In this document: one piece after another, positions 1-8,627 of the stretch
Position numbering within the stretch: the first letter of the stretch is position 1
Layout of the letters: each line of letters starts with the position of its first letter
Origin: DATARH01 sp035504235
GTDB taxonomy: Bacteria; Pseudomonadota; Alphaproteobacteria; ATCC43930; CGMCC-115725
NCBI GenBank assembly: GCA_035504235.1
Contig: DATJSH010000173.1
Location: 1 to 12,199, forward strand
Length of the DNA: 12,199 nt
Direction of reading: 5' to 3'
Notes under the pieces: model-generated
Told to the model about the DNA's origin: nothing
What the model saw: the letters and a program-made list of their open reading frames with translations, nothing else
Databases searched by the model: none
Made by a program: the position numbers and the translations under genes

Positions 1-1
1 C

Positions 2-643
<642 letters not shown>

Positions 644-645
644 TC

Positions 646-1395
<750 letters not shown>

Positions 1396-1402
1396 ATCCA
1401 TC

Positions 1403-2704
1403 ATGACCACCCTCGTCGATTTCCCCGTGAAGCCCGAGGCGCAGCCCTATCTCGATGTGTTCGCCGAGACCGCCAGCGAGCCCGAGTGGCTGCGCCGCGC
1501 GCGGCGCGTGAGCCTCAACCGCTTCGCCGAGATCGGCTTCCCGACACGGCGCAGCGAGAGCTGGCGCTACCTCGACCTGCGCCCGCTCGAACAGCACCCG
1601 ATGCTGCCGTCGGTCATGGGCCAGCCGATGGGCATACCGAACGGTCTGGCGCTCGATCGCGTTGCGGCCCGCATCGTCCTGGTCGATGGCTGTTTTTCCG
1701 CTGATTTATCAGCGATGGACGAGCTACCCGCAGGCGTCTGGTTTGGCTCGACGCAGCAGGCGATCGCCGAGCGGCCGGAACTGGTGCGCCGGGCGCTTGG
1801 CGACATTGCCGAGCCTTTCGCGGCGCTCAACGCGGCATTTTTTGCCGACGGGTTCGTGCTTGATATCGCGCTCGGCGTAGCGCTCGATCTGCCGATCGAG
1901 ATCGTGCATCTGGCGTCGGGGGCGGGCGACGCATCGCTGCATACGCGCAGCTTCGCCAATTTAGGCGCCGGCAGCCGTGCGACGGTTGTCGAGGCCTATG
2001 CCGGCGACGGCAAATACTGGCGTAACGATGTCGCCGCATGGCGCCTTGGCGAGGGCGCGGCGCTGACCCGCGTCGCGCTGGTCGAGGAAGGTGGAGACGC
2101 GGTGCATCTCGGCGAGACGGCGGTACAGCTCGCGGCGAAGGCCAGGCTCGACGGATTCGTCTGCGTGCTCGGCGGCGGAACGGTGCGGCGGGAAATCTCC
2201 GTCGCGATGACCGGCGACCATGCTTTTTGTCGCATCGACGGCGTCTATCTGATCTCGGGCAGCGAGGAAGCGAATATCGTCACCGCGATCGACCATCAGG
2301 CGATCGGCGGCGCGACCAGCGAGCTGGTCAAGGGGGTCGCCGCCGGCCGCGCGCACGGCGCGTTCCAGGGCAAGATCGTCGTTCGCGAAGGCGCGCAGCA
2401 GACCGACGCGCGGCAAGTGAGCCGCAATCTGATCCTCGGCCGGCGCGCATCGATCGATACCAAGCCCGAATTGGAAATCCTCGCCGATGACGTCAAATGC
2501 GCGCATGGGGCCAGCGTCGGCGAATTGGACGAAGCGGCTTTGTTCTATCTGCGCGCGCGCGGCATCCCGACCGAGGAGGCGCGCCGGCTGCTCGTCGAAG
2601 GCTTTCTCGTCGAGCCGATCGAGGGCATCGCCGACCCGGCGATCCGTGAGCATTTGTTGCGCCGGCTGAGCCAGCGGCTCGCCCGGCTGGAGGAATGGTC
2701 ATGA
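1403..2704 (+). CDS. sufD: Fe-S cluster assembly protein SufD
   Basis: SufD is a SufB paralogue and the third subunit of the SufBCD scaffold. With SufB it forms the heterodimer interface and takes part in iron acquisition. The protein has 433 residues, close to the usual 420-440. The N-terminal helical region (about 1-90) includes PTRRSESWRYLDLRPL. The beta-helix core and C-terminal domain carry VYLISGSEEANIVTAIDH (281-298) and DDVKCAHGASVGELDE (362-377). His368, in the CxHG motif, corresponds to the functional His360 of E. coli SufD. The chosen ATG at 1403 is seven bases after the sufC stop and gives a normal N terminus; the frame is open further upstream inside sufC, but nothing supports a start there. 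Its TGA overlaps the sufS ATG in an ATGA junction at 2701-2704. Confidence 0.96.
   Translation: MTTLVDFPVKPEAQPYLDVFAETASEPEWLRRARRVSLNRFAEIGFPTRRSESWRYLDLRPLEQHPMLPSVMGQPMGIPNGLALDRVAARIVLVDGCFSADLSAMDELPAGVWFGSTQQAIAERPELVRRALGDIAEPFAALNAAFFADGFVLDIALGVALDLPIEIVHLASGAGDASLHTRSFANLGAGSRATVVEAYAGDGKYWRNDVAAWRLGEGAALTRVALVEEGGDAVHLGETAVQLAAKARLDGFVCVLGGGTVRREISVAMTGDHAFCRIDGVYLISGSEEANIVTAIDHQAIGGATSELVKGVAAGRAHGAFQGKIVVREGAQQTDARQVSRNLILGRRASIDTKPELEILADDVKCAHGASVGELDEAALFYLRARGIPTEEARRLLVEGFLVEPIEGIADPAIREHLLRRLSQRLARLEEWS
2689..2693 (+). promoter_or_regulatory. Ribosome binding site for sufS
   Basis: GGAGG lies inside the end of sufD, seven bases before the ATG at 2701 and a single base from the alternative ATG at 2695. 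This spacing favours the later start, so mature SufS begins MNDLAA. Confidence 0.7.
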
Positions 2705-3945
2705 ACGATCTCGCCGCCGCGAAGCCGCGCGCGGGCGTCGACCCCCACGTGCTGCGCCGCGAGTTCCCGATCTACCGCAACAATCCGGGGCTGGTGTTCC
2801 TCGATTCCGGCGCCAGCGCGCAGAAACCGGCGATGGTGATCGATGGCGTCGCCGAGTTCTATCGCCGCGACTACGCCAATGTGCATCGCGGGGTCTACCA
2901 GCTATCGCAGCGGTCAACCGACGCATTCGAGGCCGCCCGCGAGACGGCTCGCGCCTTTCTCAATGCCGGGGACGCGAACGAGATCGTTTTCGTCCGCAAC
3001 ACTACCGAGGCGATCAACCTCGTCGCGCAGAGCTGGGGCCCGGCTTTTATGGAGGCGGGCGACGAGATCATCGTCAGCGATATCGAGCATCACTCGAATT
3101 TTGTGCCGTGGCAGATGCTGGCAGAGCGCATGGGCGCCCATCTCATTGTCGCGCCCACCCGCGCCGATGGCGGCTTTGACCTCGGCTCGTTCGAGGCGCT
3201 GCTCAGCCCACGCACGAAGATGGTCGCGGTGGTGCATGTCGGCAATGTCGCCGGCGCGATCCTGCCGGTCGAGCGCATCGTCGAGCTGGCGCACGCCCAG
3301 GGCGCGAAAGTGCTGATCGACGGTGCGCAGGCGATCCCGCGCATGCCGGTCGATGTGCGCGCGATCGGCTGCGATTTCTATGCCTTCTCGGGCCACAAGG
3401 CCTATGGCCCCTCGGGTATCGGCGTGCTGTGGGGCCGCTACGACCTCTTGGCGGCGATGCCGCCGTGGCAGACCGGCGGCGGAATGATCACCCAGGTGAC
3501 CGCCGCGCACACCGAGTTTCAGGAACCGCCGCACCGCTTCGAGGCCGGCACCCCCGATATCGCCGGCGCGCACGGCCTCAAGCTGGCGCTCGACTTTATC
3601 GAAGGCCTGGGGCGCGAGGCGATCCGCGAACACGAGGAGGAACTGACCGGCTATGCGCTCGACCGCCTGTCGCGCATTCCCGGCCTCAGCCTCGTCCCCG
3701 GCGGGCAGCGGCGGCTGTCGGTGGTGTCGTTCAATCTCGACGGCGTCCATCCGCACGATGTCGGCACGGTGCTCGACCAGCATGGCGTCGCCGTCCGCGT
3801 CGGACACCACTGCGCGCAGCCGCTGATGGACAAGCTCGGCATCGCCGGAACGGTGCGCGCCTCGCTCGGCGTTTACAACGACAGGAACGATATCGACCGG
3901 CTCGCCGCCGCGGTCGAGGCGTGCCGGGAGATGTTTTCGCGATGA
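2701..3945 (+). CDS. sufS: Cysteine desulfurase SufS (group II, PLP-dependent)
   Basis: SufS converts cysteine to alanine and holds the sulfur as a persulfide for Fe-S assembly. At 414 residues with a short cysteine loop it is a type II (SufS/CsdA) enzyme. Visible catalytic residues are the His130-His131 pair (EHHSN) stacking near PLP, Asp207 and Gln210 (IDGAQ), the PLP lysine Lys233 in SGHKAYGPSG, the persulfide cysteine Cys371 in GHHCAQPLM, and Arg386 in VRAS for the substrate carboxylate. All sit seven residues beyond their E. coli SufS numbers. Two ATGs are possible, at 2695 and 2701. The ATG at 2701 is preferred because GGAGG (2689-2693) is seven bases before it but only one base from the earlier ATG, and because it forms the ATGA overlap with sufD. 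It overlaps sufU at 3942-3945. Confidence 0.96.
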   Translation: MNDLAAAKPRAGVDPHVLRREFPIYRNNPGLVFLDSGASAQKPAMVIDGVAEFYRRDYANVHRGVYQLSQRSTDAFEAARETARAFLNAGDANEIVFVRNTTEAINLVAQSWGPAFMEAGDEIIVSDIEHHSNFVPWQMLAERMGAHLIVAPTRADGGFDLGSFEALLSPRTKMVAVVHVGNVAGAILPVERIVELAHAQGAKVLIDGAQAIPRMPVDVRAIGCDFYAFSGHKAYGPSGIGVLWGRYDLLAAMPPWQTGGGMITQVTAAHTEFQEPPHRFEAGTPDIAGAHGLKLALDFIEGLGREAIREHEEELTGYALDRLSRIPGLSLVPGGQRRLSVVSFNLDGVHPHDVGTVLDQHGVAVRVGHHCAQPLMDKLGIAGTVRASLGVYNDRNDIDRLAAAVEACREMFSR

Positions 3946-4406
3946 TGGATCTGCGCGAGCTTTATCAGGACATCATCCTCGATCACGGTCGCCATCCGCG
4001 CAATTTCCGGCCGATCGAGCACCCGACCCACACGGCCAAGGGCCACAACCCGCTGTGCGGCGACCGCGTGACCGTCTATCTGACGCTCGACGCCGACCGC
4101 ATCGCCGACGTCAGCTTCGAGGGCCGCGGCTGTGCGATCTCGACCGCGTCGTCGTCGCTGATGACCGAGATCATCAAGGGCAAGACCTTGGCCGAGGCCA
4201 GGGAGCTGTTCGCGCAGTTTCACGCCAAGGTCACCGGCGGCGAGGTGCATAAATTGTCCGAGGCCCTGGAGGAGGATGCCGAGCGGCTCGAACCGCTGAC
4301 CGGGGTCAAGGCCTATCCTGCGCGCGTCAAATGCGCCACCCTGCCGTGGCATGCCTTCGAGGCGGCGCTGAAAGGCGGCGCCAGTGAGCCGGTCAAGACG
4401 GAGTAG
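3942..4406 (+). CDS. sufU: SufU-type IscU-like Fe-S assembly / sulfur-transfer protein
   Basis: This belongs to the IscU/NifU-N fold. In Gram-positive SUF systems SufU is a zinc-containing protein that accepts persulfide sulfur from SufS by a zinc-ligand swap. The 154 residues carry Cys39 and Asp41 (NPLCGDR), Cys64 (GRGCAIS) and Cys131 (KCATLPWHA), matching the three Cys plus Asp zinc set. The 67-residue gap between Cys64 and Cys131 is close to B. subtilis SufU (62) and much larger than IscU (43). Lys130 precedes the last cysteine where IscU has histidine. Both points favour SufU over a classical IscU scaffold. The first ATG (3942) overlaps the sufS stop; ATG 3945 would remove one methionine only. 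GGGAG at 3926-3930 is a usable ribosome site. Its position directly after sufS fits a partnership with SufS. Confidence 0.9.
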   Translation: MMDLRELYQDIILDHGRHPRNFRPIEHPTHTAKGHNPLCGDRVTVYLTLDADRIADVSFEGRGCAISTASSSLMTEIIKGKTLAEARELFAQFHAKVTGGEVHKLSEALEEDAERLEPLTGVKAYPARVKCATLPWHAFEAALKGGASEPVKTE

Positions 4407-4408
4407 CG

Positions 4409-4819
4409 ATGGTGGCGACTGAACACGAGCACGACTATTTCGCCTTCGACGCCGGTCCGACCCCACCGCCGGAAAAACCCGCCGACGAGGTCACGCGCCC
4501 GGACGGCGAGGATGATCTCTCGCTGTTCGATCCGGTGTTGGATGCGCTCAAAACCGTGCGCGATCCGGAAATCCCGGTCGACCTGGTCAATCTCGGCCTC
4601 ATCTACGAGCTGATCGTAAAAAAGGGCGGCATCGTTTTTGTCGAGATGACGCTGACGACGCCATCGTGCCCGGTCGCCGCGAGCATGCCGGAAGAAGTCA
4701 AAAAGGCCATCGAAGGGGTGCCGGGGATCGAGGATGTGCGGGTCAAGCTGGTGTGGGAGCCAACCTGGACAATGGACCGGATGAGCGAGGAAGCCCGGCT
4801 CGAACTCGGGCTGATGTAG
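4409..4819 (+). CDS. sufT: SUF-associated DUF59 (MIP18-family) Fe-S maturation protein SufT
   Basis: DUF59/MIP18 proteins act late in Fe-S protein maturation. SufT is the stand-alone bacterial form often found in suf operons. The protein has 136 residues. Residues 1-40 are acidic, proline-containing and probably disordered. The DUF59 domain covers about 41-120, with VRDPEIPVDLVNLGLIY (50-66) and TTPSCP (83-88). Cys87 is the conserved reactive cysteine of the family, and the DPE motif (52-54) is intact. The C-terminal WTMDRMSEEARLELG tail is typical of the SUF-associated subgroup. The ATG is two bases after the sufU stop, and GGAG (4400-4403) is five bases before it. The TAG stop lies three bases from the stop of the convergent antiporter, so sufT is the last gene of the operon. 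No sufA follows. Confidence 0.92.
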   Translation: MVATEHEHDYFAFDAGPTPPPEKPADEVTRPDGEDDLSLFDPVLDALKTVRDPEIPVDLVNLGLIYELIVKKGGIVFVEMTLTTPSCPVAASMPEEVKKAIEGVPGIEDVRVKLVWEPTWTMDRMSEEARLELGLM

Positions 4820-4822
4820 CAC

Positions 4823-7333
4823 CTATTGCCCGGCGGTGACCGCGAGACCTCGGCGGTTCATCTCCAGCCTCGCCTGGGCGACTCGGTTGATCTCGGCGCG
4901 CGCGTCGGGATTTTCCGCCATGAACTTCTCGAACTCCGCCTTGCGCAGCACCAGCAGCCGGCAAAAGGTCAGCGAGACGACATCAGCCCGGCGCGGCTGG
5001 TTCGTCAGCAGCGCCATCTCGCCAAAAAACGAGCCGCTGCCAAGCTGAATGCGCTGGCCACCGCCGAGCCGCACCTCGACCGCGCCGGAGGCTATGAAAT
5101 AGACCGCATCGGGACGATCGCCCTGGCGCAGGATGCGCTCGTCGGGCATGGCGAATTGCGGCCGCAACAGCCGCTGCACGCGGGCGAGCTGGTTTTGGTC
5201 AAGCCCGGACAAGAGATCGAGACGGCCGATCAGCCGGGCCGTGTCGAGGCCGAGATCAAAGCGGGGGCGGCGGGCCGCGAGCCGCGCCTCATCGACACTG
5301 CGGCGAAGGTCGTCGTAGATTTCGCGCGGGATCAGCCCTTCCTCGAACAGCGCCTGATAGCGGCCGATCTCACGCCGCGAGGCCGACTGGCGCAGGAAAG
5401 CAGTTTCGAGCGCCGCCGCGTGATCGGGGTAATGGTTGCGCAGCGCTTCGAGGGCTGTCGCGGTCGCATCGAGCCGGGCGGTAAGAATGTCACGTGCCAA
5501 ACCGGCGACGCGCGCGCCGAAGATCGGGTGAAGCCGCCGCCCGGTGAAACCCATCAGCTCGGTGATCAACAGCCGTGTGAACAGCAATGCTTCGAAGCGT
5601 TCGCCGAGCCGCTCGGCGAGCAGGCGCGCGACCCCGAAATGCTTGTAAAGGAGATAGGCCGCCCGGAAGCCAAAGCGGAAGCTGAGCGACGAGCGGGCGG
5701 CGCGCCGATAGCCGAGCCTGCCCCCCGCCCGAGCGCCCTCGATCAGGGCATCGGCATTGCGCAGCAAAACCTGCACCGTCGCGGCCGCCGCCGTGCGCTG
5801 CGACCACGCTTCGAGCACCAGCGCGCGCTCTTGGTTGGCAAGCGCGAGGAGCGCAATGGCAAGGCGCGCCCGGCCGGTGAGGCCGGCCTCGGCGTCGTCG
5901 CGTGCACCTGCCGCGCGGATCCATTGCTGATATGGCCCGACCGTTTCGCGCACGGCGTCGTCGCTCAGCGAATATTCCTTTGCCGTGTCGCGCACCGCCT
6001 CGCAGACTTCCTCATACGCGAGCGCCAGTACCTGGTCGCGCAGCATACGGTCACGGGTCGACAGCCGGTCGAGGCCGAGCAATCGGATCACCGGGCGCAA
6101 GGTGGTGCCGCTGACCAGCAGCGTGAACAGCACGAGGCCCGTCGCGAGCACCGCGACGAAGTGATGGGTGGCCGGGTCGAGCGCGCGGTTCTCGCTGACC
6201 GCGAGCGCCAAGGCCAAGGTCAAGGCGCCGCGCAGCCCGCCCCAGGCGATCGCCAGCTTGTACGGCGTGCCGATTGGTTGGGTCAGGTTGAAATAGCTGA
6301 GCGGCGGAAGCAGCAGGAACAGCACAAACAGCCGCGCCACAAAGGCTGCCGCGATCAGCACCCCCATCAGCAGCAGATCGTGCCGGTCCATGCTGACGAG
6401 CAGGCGCGGCACAAGGATCGAGGCCAGGACGAACACCAACGAGCGGGCCCAAAACGCGATCTGCTCCCAAAGATCGCCGAGAAAGGCCCAATTGTAGGGC
6501 GAGATGCGCGCCCGCCCGAGCGCACTGACGGTCAGTCCGGCAGCCAATACGGTTACAACGCCCGAAACGTGGAACAGCCGCTCACCGGCGATAAAAGCGA
6601 GATAGGCGAGCGCCACCGTAAGGCTCGCTTCGGCAAGCCGGTCACCCCCAAGCCAGGAGATCGCGAAAAGCAGCAGCCGCCCTGCGACGACGCCCAGCGC
6701 CGCGCCGCCGAGAAAGGCGACCGTAAACTCGCGCGCGCCGTCCGCGACATTCGGCTCGCGACCAGAGACGATCATCGCCAGCAGCACGACAAAGAGCGCG
6801 ATCGCCGCGGCGTCGTTGAGCAGCGCTTCCCCTTCGACCAGCCGGGTCAAGCGCGCCGGGGCGCCGACATCGCGAAAGATGGCGATGACCGCGGCAGGAT
6901 CGGTTGTCGCCACCACCGAACCCAACAGCAGGCAGACGACGAGCGGCACGCCGCCGAGGGGCCAAAGCGCGAACCCGATCGCTGCCGTTGTCACCAGCGT
7001 CGCGACGATCGCCAGGAGCAGGATCGGCGCCCAATCTTCGAGGATGCGGCGAACATCGCTAGTAACGCCCGCTTCGAACACCAGAAGCGGCAGAAAGACG
7101 TAGATGATCGTCTCGGAGGTGACCGGCAGCTCCTGAAAGAGCCGCCCGGCGACGTTGAAATGCCCGGCCAGCGCACTATGCGCCGCAGCGCTCGACACCG
7201 CGCCGATGGCGATGCCGAACCCCGCCAGCAGCACGGTCGACGGCAGACGCAGGCGCGCCGCCAGCGGCTGGATGCCGCCGACGACTACCAGCAGCAACGC
7301 GATCGCGACCAGTACCAAGGCAACGTCAAACAT
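4823..7333 (-). CDS. CPA1-family Na+/H+ antiporter with C-terminal cyclic-nucleotide-binding domain (SOS1-like architecture)
   Basis: This is predicted to be an inner-membrane sodium/proton exchanger of 836 residues. Residues 1-415 form the hydrophobic exchanger domain, with about 12 predicted membrane segments. TTDPAAV (143-149, Asp145) and EGEALLNDA (167-175) hold the Asn173-Asp174 pair of electroneutral CPA1 exchangers. The 29-residue spacing from Asp145 to Asp174 equals that of NhaP. WGGLRG (364-369) is also conserved. Residues 420-700 are a long, mostly helical cytoplasmic linker. Residues 705-820 are a cNMP-binding beta-roll with the phosphate-binding cassette GEMALL (771-776) and Arg781 in PRRADV. 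The ATG at 7333 follows an in-frame TAA by nine bases, so no upstream start is possible. AGGAGG lies 28 bases upstream, too far for normal use unless RNA folding shortens the distance. The gene follows the PLP-enzyme gene by 65 bases on the same strand. The transported ion and ligand are inferred from the family. Confidence 0.92.
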   Translation of the reverse strand: MFDVALVLVAIALLLVVVGGIQPLAARLRLPSTVLLAGFGIAIGAVSSAAAHSALAGHFNVAGRLFQELPVTSETIIYVFLPLLVFEAGVTSDVRRILEDWAPILLLAIVATLVTTAAIGFALWPLGGVPLVVCLLLGSVVATTDPAAVIAIFRDVGAPARLTRLVEGEALLNDAAAIALFVVLLAMIVSGREPNVADGAREFTVAFLGGAALGVVAGRLLLFAISWLGGDRLAEASLTVALAYLAFIAGERLFHVSGVVTVLAAGLTVSALGRARISPYNWAFLGDLWEQIAFWARSLVFVLASILVPRLLVSMDRHDLLLMGVLIAAAFVARLFVLFLLLPPLSYFNLTQPIGTPYKLAIAWGGLRGALTLALALAVSENRALDPATHHFVAVLATGLVLFTLLVSGTTLRPVIRLLGLDRLSTRDRMLRDQVLALAYEEVCEAVRDTAKEYSLSDDAVRETVGPYQQWIRAAGARDDAEAGLTGRARLAIALLALANQERALVLEAWSQRTAAAATVQVLLRNADALIEGARAGGRLGYRRAARSSLSFRFGFRAAYLLYKHFGVARLLAERLGERFEALLFTRLLITELMGFTGRRLHPIFGARVAGLARDILTARLDATATALEALRNHYPDHAAALETAFLRQSASRREIGRYQALFEEGLIPREIYDDLRRSVDEARLAARRPRFDLGLDTARLIGRLDLLSGLDQNQLARVQRLLRPQFAMPDERILRQGDRPDAVYFIASGAVEVRLGGGQRIQLGSGSFFGEMALLTNQPRRADVVSLTFCRLLVLRKAEFEKFMAENPDARAEINRVAQARLEMNRRGLAVTAGQ

Positions 7334-7361
7334 GGCGGATTATGGCGACGCCGCTCTGCCG

Positions 7362-7367
7362 CCTCCT
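7362..7367 (-). promoter_or_regulatory. Displaced Shine-Dalgarno-like AGGAGG upstream of the antiporter
   Basis: A perfect AGGAGG on the minus strand is 28 bases before the antiporter ATG, with no better ribosome site nearer. The intervening bases can form a weak G/C stem that might bring it closer, but the stem would partly overlap the AGGAGG. It could be chance. Confidence 0.3.
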
Positions 7368-7369
7368 AT

Positions 7370-7398
7370 CGAAATCGGACGGGCGATCGTCGATTTCG
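7370..7398. repeat. Perfect 8-bp inverted repeat between the PLP-enzyme and antiporter genes
   Basis: CGAAATCG (7370-7377) and CGATTTCG (7391-7398) are perfect reverse complements around a 13-base loop, starting directly after the stop codon of the upstream minus-strand gene. No T-run follows on the minus strand, so it does not look like an intrinsic terminator. It may be an intercistronic stem that protects or tunes the mRNA. Confidence 0.45.
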
Positions 7399-8559
7399 TC
7401 AGCCGGTGAGCGCCTGGTCGAGGTCGTCGATCAGGTCTTGCGGGTCCTCGATACCGACCGAGAGACGCAACAGATCGGTGGGTACCGGTGTCCCCGGCCC
7501 CTCGATCGACGCGCGGTGCTCCATGAGGCTTTCGACCCCACCCAATGAGGTCGCGCGCTTCCAGATTTCGACCCGCGCCGCGGTGGCGATCGCGGCCTCC
7601 TCACCTCCCCCTGGGCCGCCTTTCACCCGGATCGACAGCATCCCGCCGAACCCGCCCGTCATCTGCCGCGCGGCGACAGCATGGCCGGGATGACCCGGCA
7701 GGCCGGGATAAAGCACTTGCTCGACACGCGGATGGCGGGCGAGCGCCTCGGCGACGCGCTGCGCCGAGGCGCAGGCGCGTTCGACGCGCAGAAACAGCGT
7801 GCGCATGCCGCGCAGCAGCAGGTACGCCTCGAGGCTGCCGAGGATCGCGCCGCCGCTGCTGCGCCCGGCGACGAGCTTCTGCCAGAACTCGTCGTCGCGC
7901 GCGGCCGTCAGCGTCCCGGCGATCACGTCGCTGTGGCCGTTGAGGTATTTCGTCGCCGAGTGCATGACGATATCGGCGCCCAATTCGATTGGCCGGGTCA
8001 GCACCGGGCTCGCCGTGGTGCTGTCAACCGCGAGCAGCGCGCCAGCCTTATGCGCGATCTCGGCGGCGCCGGCGATGTCGGTGATCGACCATAGCGGGTT
8101 GGCCGGGGTCTCGAGCCACACCAACTTGGTGTGGCCCGGCCGCACCGCATCGCGCAGCGCGTCGAGCGAGCTGGCATCGACAAAATCGGCGGCGATGTGG
8201 CCATCGGCCGCATAGCCCGCGATCCAGCGCCGCAGGCTGTGGTACATGATTTGGGGCGCGACGACATGCGCGCCCATCGGCAGCGCGCGGAACAGGGTCG
8301 TTGCCGCCGCCATCCCCGACGCCAGCACGAGGGAGGCCGCGCCGCCTTCGAGCGCGGTCAACAGTGCCTCGGGCTGGTCGTAGCCGGGGTTGTCGGCGCG
8401 GGCATAGTTGCGGCCGCGGCGGTACTGGTTGTCGGGGTCGCGGATATAAGTTGTCGCCGGCTGAATCGGCATCACCACCGCGCCGGTTTGCGCGTCGGTC
8501 CAACCGAGCCCCTGCGCGGCGAGGGTCGCCGGGTTCGGCGGCTGGCGGTTCGATTTCAT
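7399..8559 (-). CDS. Trans-sulfuration-family PLP enzyme (Cys/Met metabolism family)
   Basis: This fold-type I PLP enzyme belongs to the cystathionine gamma-synthase, beta-lyase, gamma-lyase and O-acylhomoserine sulfhydrylase superfamily. The 386 residues match the family length. Lys204 in SATKYLNGHSD is the PLP lysine. Asp179 (AVDSTT) contacts the pyridine nitrogen. Tyr52 and Arg54 in NYARADNP should bind the phosphate of the partner subunit. Arg365 in LRLSVGIED should bind the substrate carboxylate. Two sites depart from the usual pattern: NPG replaces NPT after YxR, and YHSLR (106-110) stands where YGGT usually holds the stacking tyrosine. I therefore cannot choose among lyase, synthase and sulfhydrylase activity. 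AGGA on the minus strand (revcomp of about 8568-8571) lies roughly nine bases before the ATG. It probably forms a short operon with the antiporter downstream and is divergent from the DUF192 gene. Confidence 0.9.
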   Translation of the reverse strand: MKSNRQPPNPATLAAQGLGWTDAQTGAVVMPIQPATTYIRDPDNQYRRGRNYARADNPGYDQPEALLTALEGGAASLVLASGMAAATTLFRALPMGAHVVAPQIMYHSLRRWIAGYAADGHIAADFVDASSLDALRDAVRPGHTKLVWLETPANPLWSITDIAGAAEIAHKAGALLAVDSTTASPVLTRPIELGADIVMHSATKYLNGHSDVIAGTLTAARDDEFWQKLVAGRSSGGAILGSLEAYLLLRGMRTLFLRVERACASAQRVAEALARHPRVEQVLYPGLPGHPGHAVAARQMTGGFGGMLSIRVKGGPGGGEEAAIATAARVEIWKRATSLGGVESLMEHRASIEGPGTPVPTDLLRLSVGIEDPQDLIDDLDQALTG

Positions 8560-8593
8560 GCTCGGTTTCCTGGGTCTCGTGGCATCGCGGCGA

Positions 8594-8620
8594 TTGACCT
8601 TCCGGCAACGCTAGCATAGG
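8594..8620 (+). promoter_or_regulatory. Weak sigma70-like promoter candidate for the DUF192 gene
   Basis: The 68-bp divergent gap (8560-8627) must hold promoters for both flanking genes. On the plus strand TTGACC (8594-8599) matches five of six bases of the -35 consensus, followed after 15 bases by CATAGG, a poor -10. If used, transcription would start almost at the ATG, giving a very short leader. Confidence 0.25.
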
Positions 8621-8627
8621 CAGCGTC

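Noticed and set aside
2695..2700. Earlier ATG for sufS
   Set aside because: GGAGG is only one base from it, too close for initiation; ATG 2701 has proper spacing and an ATGA overlap with sufD.
2914..3810. Long minus-strand frame opposite sufS
   Set aside because: It is a shadow of sufS, whose catalytic residues are all intact.
4820..4900. Terminator at the end of the SUF operon
   Set aside because: The G/C-rich repeats here lie inside the antiporter coding region, their stem would need an impossibly short loop, and no T-run follows.
4826..7693. Very long open frame (about 955 codons) on the plus strand opposite the antiporter
   Set aside because: It is the antisense of a clear membrane transporter. 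Its translation is rich in Arg, Gln and Asp without domains, as expected from the codon bias of GC-rich genes.
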